From Picochlorum sp. 'celeri' (lineage: Eukaryota > Chlorophyta > Trebouxiophyceae), in contig JAACMV010000017.1 of the NCBI GenBank assembly GCA_010909725.1, forward strand, positions 868,001-932,000: DNA of 64,000 nt, given 5' to 3'. Position numbers and translations under genes: made by a program. How positions within the stretch are numbered: position 1 is the stretch's first letter; each line of letters begins with the position of its first letter. Shown here piece by piece: positions 32,353 to 43,008 of this stretch. Below the pieces are notes generated by a model. The model made no database searches and was not told the origin of the DNA. It saw nothing but the letters and a program-made list of their open reading frames with translations.

Positions 32353-33116
32353 CTTTTTTTTCCCTAAATAATCGATCTTTTTTTTAATATAAAAAATATA
32401 GAGCCAAATATTTTATGTTGTAACTCTGCAGATCTACAGTGATGCTATAACTGTCGTCCATCAAGGCAATCAATCGGATTCCAAAAAGGTTGGACCCTGG
32501 TGTATCAGATACTATGGGGTCGAAACGCCTCACACTTCTCGAGGCAAACATGCCTCCAGAGGTACCTGTGTCAAAAGGTATTTAAGAAACGAGGCATCCT
32601 ATCATCACATGCCCATCCTTCTCTCAGAGCATATAGAGTCATGTATTCCATAGCGGAACAATCGATCTACCTACACTTCTCGCAATGCAATTTGCATACA
32701 TTCAAGGTGGTTGCATACAGGCAACGTGCATGTGACACGGACGATCAAGCTCAATTCAGATGTATCTGGCACGAAAAAGCCTAAAGCGTTGTTTGATGAG
32801 CGCTATTCAACTCTCAAGCAAAGTTTACAGTTCAGAAGTACTAACGAATAATATAGCATCATAGTAGTGTCACGCGCAATCGAGTGCTTGCCTCGTTGAG
32901 GAGAGAGAAAGAGAGAGTGGGTGTTCACTGGGAGAAATGTTTCCAGAGACACCAACACTTCTCGCCTCCCTCGCGATTCATGTCTGACGAAGAAACCTTT
33001 TTGATAGAGTTATTATTATTATTATTCCCAATTTAGCGTCCATGGTACGCTTCTGTAATATATGCTAAGACAAGCAGCCATACCAGGTGAGAGGGAGAGA
33101 ATAGGTGACGAGTCAC

Positions 33117-33665
33117 TCAGGCCTTGCATTCCGTCTTGGAAAGGCAAGGAAATTGAAGGCCAGAAAAGAATGATCGAATTGATCTGGCTTTGCCTGTCAC
33201 TGCGGAGGAGGCCTGGTTGACAGCATTGCTCGTAGCTTTGACTGGTCGCACGATAGATTTCGCCAATTTCCTCATGCATCTAACTGGGTTTTCAAGTCTT
33301 CTCTTAGTTTTGATTGGATGATCACAATTTTCTGTGAGTTGAATGTATGACAGAGAAATTTTTTGCTGTATATTTTCCGATGCCTCTTCATTATGTTGCT
33401 GCGCGATCACAGGATCCTCCCCAGACCAAACAGCTTTAATTGGCAGATCTGAAGGTTTCCCGTTCTCGTTACATACTTCGTCTTCATGGGCAACACAAGA
33501 AGGAGATGAAGACCTTTTGAGATAGTTCTCAATATCTCTAAATGAAAGTGATCCAAAGCAATCATCCAACGTATCTTCCAAATAGTCACAATCTGGAGGA
33601 AACATTAGAAAAGAAAGATCCTGGAGGCTGTGAGGATCTGTGATAAAATCAAAACCTTGGCTCAT
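33117..33665 (-). CDS. Repeat-unit protein, copy B with different N-terminus
   Basis: 182 residues from ATG 33665 (MSQGFDFITDPHSLQDLSF). The first ~140 residues are acidic (CDYLEDTLDDCFGSLSF, EEASENIQQ), then basic (KTKRRLENPVRCMRK), with no resemblance to copies A and C and no 22-residue repeat. The last ~42 residues (RPVKATSNAVNQASSAV ... LSKTECKA) are identical or nearly so to A and C. Upstream promoter and 3' flank are also shared. It is a chimera of a unique 5' half and the shared cassette. Intact frame; function unknown. Confidence 0.7.
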   Translation of the reverse strand: MSQGFDFITDPHSLQDLSFLMFPPDCDYLEDTLDDCFGSLSFRDIENYLKRSSSPSCVAHEDEVCNENGKPSDLPIKAVWSGEDPVIAQQHNEEASENIQQKISLSYIQLTENCDHPIKTKRRLENPVRCMRKLAKSIVRPVKATSNAVNQASSAVTGKARSIRSFFSGLQFPCLSKTECKA

Positions 33666-33831
33666 TTTGCATGCACTGCATGATGATATTTTGTTAGTTT
33701 TACCTGTATGAAGGTATCAATGGCACATGTACATGAGGATCACACCAAGAGGTATAGACCAGAAAATGCCCACATTCGTGACAAGGCTAACAAGGAAGAA
33801 GTTAACAACGACAGCTCGACAAAAGCGAAAT

Positions 33832-33871
33832 CTCCCGCCTAGCCCCCAGCCCCCCCGAAATCCCCGCCAAA
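33832..33871 (-). promoter_or_regulatory. Paired E2F-like boxes of copy B
   Basis: CTCCCGCC (33832-33839) and CCCCGCCAAA (33862-33871) are the reverse-strand counterparts of the GGCGGG pair before copy A, 170-205 bp before the copy B ATG. Confidence 0.45.
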
Positions 33872-34785
33872 AGGCATATAATCATTTGTATCTGACATAT
33901 GAGGGGTGCAAGAGCCCGCAAAGCTGCGCATGTGCACACAGAACAACGCTACAGCAGTGGCCTCGCCATCACATACCTCGAGAGTCAAACGTGGTGGTGA
34001 GGGTTAGAACGTTCTCAAGCACGGTTGAATGATAAAAGTTGACACTTTAGAGTAATATGGCGTGTCAAACAGCAGTTTATGTGAATTAGATCTAAGTCTG
34101 CAGATCTACAGTGATGCTATAACTGTCGTCCATCAAGGCAATCAATCGGATTCCAAAAAGGTTGGACCCTGGTGTATCAGATACTATGGGGTCGAAACGC
34201 CTCACACTTCTCGAGGCAAACATGCCAGAGGTACCTGTGTCAAAAGGTATTTAAGAAACGAGGCATCCTATCATCACATGCCCATCCTTCTCTCAGAGCA
34301 TATAGAGTCATGTATTCCATAGCGGAACAATCGATCTACCTACACTTCTCGCAATGCAATTTGCATACATTCAAGGTGGTTGCATACAGGCAACGTGCAT
34401 GTGACACGGACGATCAAGCTCAATTCAGATGTATCTGGCACGAAAAAGCCTAAAGCGTTGTTTGATGAGCGCTATTCAACTCTCAAGCAAAGTTTACAGT
34501 TCAGAAGTACTAACGAATAATATAGCATCATAGTAGTGTCACGCGCAATCGAGTGCTTGCCTCGTTGAGGAGAGAGAAAGAGAGAGTGGGTGTTCACTGG
34601 GAGAAATGTTTCCAGAGACACCAACACTTCTCGCCTCCCTCGCGATTCATGTCTGACGAAGAAACCTTTTTGATAGAGTTATTATTATTATTATTCCCAA
34701 TTTAGCGTCCATGGTACGCTTCTGTAATATATGCTAAGACAAGCAGCCATACCAGGTGAGAGGGAGAGAATAGGTGACGAGTCAC

Positions 34786-35637
34786 TCAGGCCTTGCATTC
34801 CGTCTTGGAAAGGCAAGGAAATTGAAGGCCAGAAAAGAATGATCGAATTGATCTGGCTTTGCCTGTCACTGCGGAGGAGGCCTGGTTGACAGCATTGCTC
34901 GTAGCTTTGACTGGTTTCACAACAGCACTCTTGGACTTGGCAGTCAGTCTCGCAGCACTAGAGGCAACAGCCTTGGCTGGTTTCACAACAGCACTCTTGG
35001 ACTTGGCAGTCAGTCTCGCAGCACCAGAGGTAACAGCCTTGGCTGGTTTCACAACAGCACTCTTGGACTTGGCAGTCAGTCTCGCAGCACCAGAGGCAAC
35101 AGCCTTGGCTGGTTTCACAACAGCACTCTTGGACTTGGAAGTCAGTCTCGCAGCACCAGAGGCAACAGCCTTGGCTGGTTTCACAACAGCACTCTTGGAC
35201 TTGGCAGTCAGTCTCGCAGCACCAGAGGCAACAGCCTTGGCTGGTTTCACAACAGCACTCTTGGACTTGGCAGTCAGTCTCGCAGCACCAGAGGCAACAG
35301 CCTTGGCTGGTTTCACAACAGCATTCTTGGACAAGAGCTTGAATCTTCTGGTACGAGATGCTGTGTTCAATGGATTCTTACTCCTTCGAGCTGGAAGGAC
35401 GTCGTCTGGGAAAGCGGCATAAGCATCCATGTGGACAGCCTTGATGGCAGGATCGTGGGCGACATGCCCCAACTGCTGCTTAGAGTCGAGTGGAACGATC
35501 TCCTCGTATCCATAGTCGCCATTTGCTGCATATTCAGAGAACCTCTGTACGATTCTCGCGGGTGACTCCATGCCATTCCCGCTCCAGTCCATTGTTATCT
35601 CCGAGTTCTGCCGATACGGCATGTCTTCCATCAACAT
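34786..35637 (-). CDS. 22-residue-repeat Lys/Ala-rich protein, copy C
   Basis: 283 residues from ATG 35637. By eye the N-terminal 104 residues and the C-terminal part are identical to copy A. It has six 22-residue repeats instead of seven, in the same order of variants (one LTSKSK, then one VTSG, then one ASSA repeat), so it differs by exactly one 66-bp unit. Repeat array at 34930-35325. Same basic amphipathic character; role unknown (chromatin-binding or membrane/lipid-binding are both open). The intact frame argues that both copies are functional or very recently duplicated. Confidence 0.75.
   Translation of the reverse strand: MLMEDMPYRQNSEITMDWSGNGMESPARIVQRFSEYAANGDYGYEEIVPLDSKQQLGHVAHDPAIKAVHMDAYAAFPDDVLPARRSKNPLNTASRTRRFKLLSKNAVVKPAKAVASGAARLTAKSKSAVVKPAKAVASGAARLTAKSKSAVVKPAKAVASGAARLTSKSKSAVVKPAKAVASGAARLTAKSKSAVVKPAKAVTSGAARLTAKSKSAVVKPAKAVASSAARLTAKSKSAVVKPVKATSNAVNQASSAVTGKARSIRSFFSGLQFPCLSKTECKA
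34930..35325 (-). repeat. Tandem 66-bp coding repeat, 6 copies
   Basis: Six head-to-tail 66-bp units, the counterpart of the seven-unit array in the left copy. Confidence 0.95.
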
Positions 35638-35843
35638 GGGTGAGCTGCAGTGCACAAACGAGAGTCCAATTTAGTCGAACAGAACATAACGATGTTGAAC
35701 TGGAAATAACCACCAATGCTAAGGGGGAAACTCATCATCATTCTAGACAACGAAGGCGAAAGTCCAGCAAAGGTCGACAACACAAGCTTGTTCAGAGTAC
35801 TGACAAGGAAGAGTTAACAACGACAGCTTGACAAAAGCGAAAT

Positions 35844-35883
35844 CTCCCGCCTAGCCCCCAGCCCCCCCGAAATCCCCGCCAAA
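35844..35883 (-). promoter_or_regulatory. Paired E2F-like boxes of copy C
   Basis: CTCCCGCC (35844-35851) and CCCCGCCAAA (35874-35883), same spacing and sequence as at the other two units. Confidence 0.45.
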
Positions 35884-36921
35884 AGGCATATAATCATTTG
35901 TATCTGACATATGAGGGGTGCAAGAGCCCGCAAAGCTGCGCATGTGCACACAGAACAACGCCACAGCAGTGGCCTCGCCATCACATACCTCGAGAGTCAA
36001 ACGTGGTGGTGAGGGTTAGAACGTTCTCAAGCACGGTTGAATGATAAAAGTTGACACTTTAGAGTAATATGGCGTGTCAAACAGCAGTTTATGTGAATTA
36101 GATCTGATGGCACCACGGCTGGGCATGCGACTTTATTCGCGAGTCAACCGAAACGTTTGGGCGACTGGTCCCTCTCGGATCCAGGGTGCGATCGAGGGCA
36201 AGCGGGCAGCAATAGATATCCGAGGCTCTGTACGCTCGGGAATAACTCACGAGCGGGTATAAAATAAATGACATTTGACCCGGTGTAATATTTCCACACA
36301 ATCAATGTCATCAGAAACAATAAACACAGACAAGGCATTTTCGTCCCCACACCAGAATACGAATATGCCTTCGTTTAATCTGAAAGTTCAACAATACTAT
36401 TGAATAGGCGAGGAGCATGGAAGTTTATCGGAACAGCTGCTTTCTCCGTGTGCCATGAAATTTGATGTTAGCTTTTGACAGGCACTCTGAGCAGAACGTT
36501 GTTGAAGGCAATGTCCCTAAGCGATAGAAAACAGAACGCCGCAAATGATGTGGTTCAGTATGTTTTTCTACTGGGATTCCTTCCTGCACTCATTGCCTTT
36601 CTCTAAAGCAATTTCCAGCGTCTGCTACTTACTGCATGTAGTTCGTCATCATTCTCGCGTGCTCTATTCGCCAACAAATGCTCCTCAACTGGAGAGAAAT
36701 AGAACTGCAATAATAGTAATCCTCCTGCCTCAAACATCAAGGATGAATGCCATTGGTGCATGTAGACAGGAGATCATGATCATGTTGCCTGTATTCTTAT
36801 AAGAATGTATAATTATACATTCAGACAAGCAAGTTTCTGTGATAGAGAATCATTTGATTTCAAATAAGTGATAGCCCTTTATCTGCATTGCCATCACTCG
36901 GGAAGTCCGATGCTCGAGCGT

Positions 36922-36972
36922 CTGAGCTCAGGATCCATGGATGCAATTGCAGATGGCCATGGCCATCTGCAA
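36922..36972. repeat. Cluster of four perfect palindromes
   Basis: CTGAGCTCAG (36922-36931), ATCCATGGAT (36933-36942), TGCAATTGCA (36942-36951) and a 26-bp perfect palindrome (36947-36972, centred on GGCCATGGCC) follow one another with little or no spacing over 51 bp. Confidence 0.85.
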
Positions 36973-36973
36973 C

Positions 36974-37327
36974 TCACCAGGATTGGAATCCAGGTTCATA
37001 TTCGCCCTCGGCGATTGAGGCCATTAAAAGCGAAATAATTGGAGAAGAATCCCCAAACCTGTGTTTCTGCAACAAAATCGCGTCCATACGTTGCTCTGAA
37101 TTCGAATCAGTGGTAAGCACTGCTCTGACGGTTTTCTTAGGAATTTGGCCATTTGATTGGAAATTAAGACCTCTCGTGATAGTTTTAATTTCATAAATAA
37201 TCACCTCAATTTGATTCTATTCCCTGGGTGACTGATGCAGTGAGTTCTCAATTCGTTTTCGTGATCTGAAGCTCGTATCAAAGGCAACTTCCCTGGAAAC
37301 CTCTTTGATATGCTCCAGACATGGCAT
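36974..37327 (-). pseudogene. Possible broken ORF with in-frame TAG
   Basis: From ATG 37327 a frame reads MPCLEHIKEVSREVAFDTSF ... SPRE, hits TAG at 37217-37219, and continues in the same frame for 80 codons (EVIIYEIKTITRGLNFQ ... EPGFQSW) to a TGA that sits in a GTGAGT donor-like sequence. Both halves have protein-like composition. It could be a decayed gene, exons of an unrecognised gene, or chance. Low confidence. Confidence 0.2.
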
Positions 37328-37338
37328 AATATGCAATA

Positions 37339-40300
37339 ATGGTGAAGAAAAAAGATCATGTGGATAAGGCAGCAATCGCAGCTGCTCATTCACAAGCATT
37401 TCTTCCTGGAACTCCAGTCTGGGCTCCAGCAACAAGCCCAACTGCCAGGAGAATCTCACCATCTCATGGGATTGCTTCATGGGCCCGCGGTGTTGTCGAG
37501 GTATGTATCATGGAAGTGAGGGATAATTCAAGATGATTTTGACCGAGCAGCTGTGACACGCGACCGCCATTCTTTTTGCAGGGTGTGAGTCGTGGAGTTG
37601 ACGATGTCGTCGTGCTGGATGTTTTATTTGAGGATGGGTCACGGTCACAATTAAGAGCAGCCGAGTGCTTTCTCCAGAACGAAAAGGATGATACAGTTGA
37701 CGATCTTGTCCGCTCAGACTTTCTACACGAACCAGGGTGTGTGATCAATTGTTTGGTTATGGTTTTCTAGCAGATAGAATAATCACAATTTCCTGTATGA
37801 GATGCAGCATATTGCATACTTTGAGGGTACGATATGAACTGGATATGATATACACGTATTCAGGACAGATTTTAATAGCAGTAAATCCACAAAAGCCCCT
37901 CAAACATTTATATGGTAGTAGGATGATGGCACAGTACAAAGGGATTCCCTTCGGCGACCTGTCACCTCACACGTATGCTGTGGCTGAGGCAGCTTATTCT
38001 GCAATGATGATTGATGAGAAACGTCAGACAATTCTTATCAGTGGCGAGAGTGGGGCTGGCAAAACAGAGTCTGCAAAAATGGTGATGCAATATTTAGCTC
38101 ACAGGTCTGGGTCCAAATTTGGTGATATTACTGGGTCAGCTACTCCAATTGAACAACAGATACTCGAATCAAATCCACTTTTGGAAGCTTTCGGAAACGC
38201 CAAGACAGTAAGAAATGATAATTCTTCTCGCTTTGGAAAATTCGTGGAAATAGACTTTGATCCGACTGGGAGAGTTGCAGGTGCAAATATTTCCACTTAT
38301 CTTCTTGAGCGAAGCCGGGTAGTGAGTATTGGGTCTCCTGAACGTTCATTTCATATATTTTACCAGATATTCTATGGAGCAAGCGTTGATTTGAAGAAAC
38401 GACTATATTTGCCGGGGGATATATCTGAGTTCAGGTATTTAGGTCAGAGTAGTACAGTCAAACTAGACGGTATAGATGATAAGGATGGCTTTGTTGCTAC
38501 GCTCAACGCGATGAAAGTCATTGGTTTGGATGGTAATGAAATTGAGTCGGTCTTGCGGTGCGTTGCGGCAGTCTTACACCTGGGTAATATTAGTTTTGTG
38601 ACATCTGAGAATGCAATGGCTGATGAAGCGGTGGTTAGTCCAGACGACAGGTCCATTGCAGGACTTCAAGCTGCTGCTGCATTGCTTGGAACAACATCCG
38701 AAAAATTATCTGAAGCTTTAATGAAAAGGACAATTTCTACTGCTGGGGAGAAAATCGAGAAGAGGTATAATATTCTGGAATCAGAGGAATCAAGAGACTC
38801 GCTAGCCAAGTCGCTGTACTCAAAATTGTTTGATTGGCTTGTATCAGCCATCAACAAAAAGATTGGATCTGTAGGGGGTAGCAGAAGGACTCCGCTATCT
38901 GTTGGTATATTGGATATATATGGCTTCGAATCATTTGATACCAATTCTTTCGAACAATTGTGCATCAACCTGGCAAATGAAAAGTTACAGCAGGCATTCA
39001 ATGCACATGTTTTCAAAGCTGAGCAGGAAGAATATGCAATTGAAGGGATCGATTGGAGTTACATCGAGTTTATTGACAATCAGGATGTTTTGGATCTTCT
39101 AGAAGGAACAAGGCTATCTTCAATCACCAAGGAAAACCTGAATGGAAAGAATCTGGGTATTTTCCCAATGCTTGATGAAGCATGTAGACTACCTAAAGCC
39201 ACCTTTCAAGACCTCGCGATATCACTTCGTTCCAAGCTAGAAAAACATCCAAGATTTTCAGCCCCTAAAAGGGACCAGTTCTCTTTTATTGTGAATCACT
39301 ATGCTGGCGAGGTTCGTTATGCGACTGATGGGTTTCTGGAGAAGAATAGGGATTTTATTGTTGAAGACCAGGAGGCTCTCATGCGAGCTTGTGACGAACC
39401 TCTGCCCAAAGATTTGTATCTTGAATATAATGACAGGGATAACAAAAAGAGGAACGCATTCAAGCTAAATACAATAGGATCCACGTTTCAGAAGCAGCTA
39501 AACAAGTTATCAGACACTTTGAATGCATGTCAGCCACATTTCATCCGTTGTATCAACCCCAATGAAGATTCGACTCCTGGAAACTTACAACCTGCGTATG
39601 CAATGGAGCAACTTCGAGCCGGTGGTGTTTTGGAGGCTGTCCGGATTGCTTGTGCAGGGTACCCTACTAGGAAGACATTCTTGCCTTTTGCGAAGAGATA
39701 CTCTGTCCTTCTCTCCCACCACGATTTAGAATCAAGTAAGGTACCAACGACAGAGAAAGGCCTCATAGACTGGCATGCGCTACAGGGTCACCAAGTATCT
39801 GATCTAGTTGTGGCAATTATGAAAAGGTCTTCGTTAAGTGGATGGCAAATAGGAAGGACAAAAATATTCCTGAGAACTGGCCAACTCGCCGCATTGGAGG
39901 GACAAAGGGGAAAGGTAATATCTAATGCAGTATTGAAGATTCAGTCTTATTGGAGATCTTACCAAGCTCGTAGGAGGTTTAAGATAAAAGTTCAGGCCAT
40001 AATTATAGCACAGTCAGCTTGGAGGTCTTTCTTCGCTCGCACTGAAGCAAGACGAATGAGGATCCAAAGAGCGGCGAAGATAATTCAATCTCGGTGGAGA
40101 TCTTATCGAGCCCAAAAAGTATTAACTCAAAGAAAAAGGTATGTTCAATATCAATAGTACACATATTACTTGCCTATTGTTGAAGCAATGCAATCAAATT
40201 GATGCAGACAAGCGAATGCAATAGCAATACAAGCTTGTTGGAGAATGTACTTAGCTAGAAAAAAATTCATCGAACAATCAGAGTTTGCCAAGCATAGAAT

Positions 40301-42713
40301 CGAGCTGGAATTGCTCACCAAAGCTCACTCTGAAGCAGCTACTCTCATCCAAGCTCACTGGAGGCGATATTCTGCATGGAAAGTTGCTGAGAGATTGTCA
40401 ATTACTGCCTCGAAATTTAGCTCTTTAGAGGAAGAGATTAGAAGTCTAAAGGAGGCATTGAAAACAAAGTGCGCTGAGAACGAATCATTAAAGCAGGATC
40501 GTTTGTCGGATAAATCCAGGATATCTAATCTCGAGAAGGAAGTTTCCAGGCTTTCAATCTTGCAGGACAATTCGCTTTCATCGCTTGCAGAAAAGCGGCT
40601 CAATGAGATTAAGTCACTGAGTGCAAAATACGAAGAATCCATCGCGGCTTTAAGTGATGAAATGGCTTGTGTGAGACAGCGTTTGGTCTCCTCGGAGGAG
40701 GAAAAAGAAAAGGCAGAGAAAGCAGTGGACACTCAAGCCAAGGAGATCAATTCTCTTTTGGATCAGGCTCGGAAACTGAATGACGATCTAGAAAGTTTAG
40801 AACAGCAAAACGAGCAATTAAAAGAAAAACTAAGGGAATTAGAAAGAGGCAATGCATCAAACCTGATGGAGATAGAAAACCTCAAACTTCAGGCAGAGTC
40901 GACAGATAAATCTTCTCAGCATCTCAAAGAAGTACAGGCTTTGAAATCAGATTTACAGAACCTTCATGGGCAGTTATTTGAAAAGGATAATTCAGTGATG
41001 GAGCTAAGGAATGAAAATACTGTTCTATCCTCTCGTATCCAGTCTCTCATGGAAGAAGTGGAAGTCCGTGCTCAGGAAAAATCCTCGTTGGCATCTGAAA
41101 TCGCTCAATTAAAAGAATATATTGAAAAGTACAGAGTAAATGAGCGAACAGAAAAGGACGAGTCCAGTAAAGTAGTCACCATAGGAGACTTGACAAACAA
41201 TCCAACTGTCTGCCTGGAAGACACAACTCCTATGGACATGGAGGCAGATACTCATGGATTGCTTGAAGAATCTAAAATTGAAGCTATTAACTTGATCATT
41301 AGCCATTTCATAACTGACAAATCGGTGTACGTGACAATTAGAAATGATATTTTCAATTGTGGTGCCATTCTCCCATACGGAAGCTGGATCATACGCCGCT
41401 GCATGAACCAATGGGCAGGCCTATGGAGTCAAAGCCAAGTTACTCAGGCTATGGATCAAATAATGGGAGCTATTTCTCAGGAGGCGCGTAAGAGTTTCAA
41501 CACATGCCTGTATTGTGTTACTTTGATATGCTCGAGTGGAGCCATGCTTAAAGTGGAATCTGTTGGTCGAAAAGAATCAGCTCTTTTTGTCAAAACTAGT
41601 GAAAAAATGATCGGGCTAGATCCAGTCTATGAGTCTCTGGCTCATTTCGTGACCGAAAAAATACCGATTCATATTCCAAGCCTTCTTGCAGAAGATGCTA
41701 GAAGGTCCGCCCGTGCAAGTTTTCTTAAGAAAGGGTCTAATTCTTTTGAGAATCAATTAGAGGCTTTAGGTACCAGTAAATCCCAATGGATACGAATTAT
41801 TGGGACCCTGACAAATCTAGCTGTCATCCTGAAGGAAGAGAACGTGCCTACTGCTCTCTCAAAGGCCATCATTTGGGCTGCCATGAGATTTGTTGATGGT
41901 ACTATTCTCAATGGGCTCTTGCTGCGCAGAGATTTATGTTCTGTGTCTAGCGCAAAAGCGCTCCAAACTGCCTTAGGTATATTAGAGAATCACATGACGA
42001 CACGATTGGCTGATGGACTGAATTTCTCCCCAGCTGAATTCGGAGATGCTTTTCAAAGATTGATGCAAGCTTCATATTTCATCATGGAAGGGTTTGATGA
42101 CTTGACGCGAAAAGCAAAATCTGGGGTGAATATACTGTCATCTATCAGCCGAATGTCAGCATTAACCCTCCAGCAGGTGTACAGGTTGGCTGAATTCCAA
42201 CATGATGACTGGCGCTCGGAATTTAAAATGGACAGAGAACGGAAAGCCCTCTTGGAGACTCTGAAGACGCTATCCGAAAATCCAGGCGCGACTTCTTTGT
42301 GTGTTGAGTATGAAAATAATGTATTCAGGACCCCAACCAAGTCTTGGACAACCTTTGGTGACAGGGATGAAGATGTCTCTGTCCCAGCAGCCATTGGAGT
42401 AGAACTTGCACCATCCACCGATGATGTCGACAATCTGCTCGTGGACCCATCATTGGACTTTTATTTGAATGCTCGAGGATTCACAAGAAGGCAGGTCATG
42501 CTGAATAACAAGATGTATTTCAACGTGGCACCAACTCTGCCAACTGGACCAGGGCCTCTTCTACCCGATGGCACTCGTCCACAGACATCTCCTGGTGCCA
42601 TAGATTTGGGCAATGATTCATTCTTCTCCAAAATTGATGACTCCTGTAGAAAAGTGCCTCTTCCTCCCGCCATTCTCAAAAGCGAAGGACTGCATTTTCT
42701 AACATCAGCTTGA
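37339..42713 (+). CDS. Unconventional myosin, class XI/V-like
   Basis: Exons 37339-37500, 37582-37736, 37808-40138 and 40208-42713 (introns 81, 71 and 69 nt); 1717 residues. Actin-based motor for organelle transport. N-terminal SH3-like part, then motor domain with P-loop GESGAGKTES (~185), switch I NDNSSRFGKF (~242), switch II LDIYGFESF (~474-482) and FIRCINPNEDS. About five to six IQ motifs (AVLKIQSYWRSYQARRRF, IIAQSAWRSFFA, AAKIIQSRWRSYRA, IAIQACWRMYLARKKF, ATLIQAHWRRYSAW) lie at ~805-930. A long heptad coiled coil follows to ~1230, then a divergent DIL-type globular tail (SSISRMSALTLQQVYRLAEF). Complete motor motifs suggest an active, dimeric cargo myosin as in plants and algae. Confidence 0.93.
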
Positions 42714-43008
42714 ACCGAACTGGAGCCAATCAAGTAGTGCACGCATGGGGTCCAGCCTGGGAGTACATGTCGCTGAATTTCCATGCGGACTATATCCCAC
42801 ACTAATTAATTATCCACCCACGATGACATGTGAATAGTGTAATTCCTGATTAAATACAGGCCGCCATGCATGAAATAATGGACCGAGTACAAACCACGTA
42901 GGATATCGTTGAAGTAACCAAACCACGCACGCACTTGATCTTGAGAGGACATCTTGGATCCCTCAGAAATACTGTTGATACATTTTAATTCTAGATACGT
43001 ATCAACTG

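Larger units (their letters stand above)
32427..34096 (-). repeat. Repeat unit, middle copy (tandem with right copy)
   Basis: Direct repeat of the right unit: 32427-33243 matches 34098-34913, and about 33786-34096 matches 35802-36107. The central ~540 bp (N-terminal half of the gene and its leader) is unrelated to the other copies. The unit starts at GCAGATCTACAG and ends at TTAGATCT, four bases before the next unit's copy of the same start, so AGATCT sits at both junctions. A 3-bp indel (TCC at ~32554) separates this copy from the right one in the downstream flank. Confidence 0.88.
34098..36281 (-). repeat. Repeat unit, right copy
   Basis: Longest copy, ~2.18 kb. 34098-34472 is shared only with the middle unit; 34473-36281 is the near-identical inverted partner of 28533-30404. 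It carries gene copy C and its promoter. At 36281 similarity to the left unit ends inside TTTGACCC. Confidence 0.9.
36282..37338. other. Intergenic, right flank of the repeat family
   Basis: About 1.06 kb before the myosin start. It contains the palindrome cluster at 36922-36972 and a possible broken ORF on the minus strand (36974-37327). The first ~600 bp show nothing I can support. Confidence 0.4.

Noticed and set aside
32500..34453. 94/93-codon frames conserved between the middle and right units (32500-32784, 34172-34453)
   Set aside because: They lie in near-identical duplicated DNA, so their conservation is expected; a 3-bp indel is the only difference and there is no ATG with a recognisable product.
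28533..36281. Interpretation of the units as a DNA transposon with terminal inverted repeats
   Set aside because: No transposase, integrase or reverse transcriptase frame, no target-site duplication at the edges, and the loop gene is a normal AGPase-family gene. Segmental duplication with conversion explains it better.
38666..39016. Several 70-120-codon minus-strand frames within the myosin gene
   Set aside because: They are complementary to conserved motor-domain codons and have no independent support.
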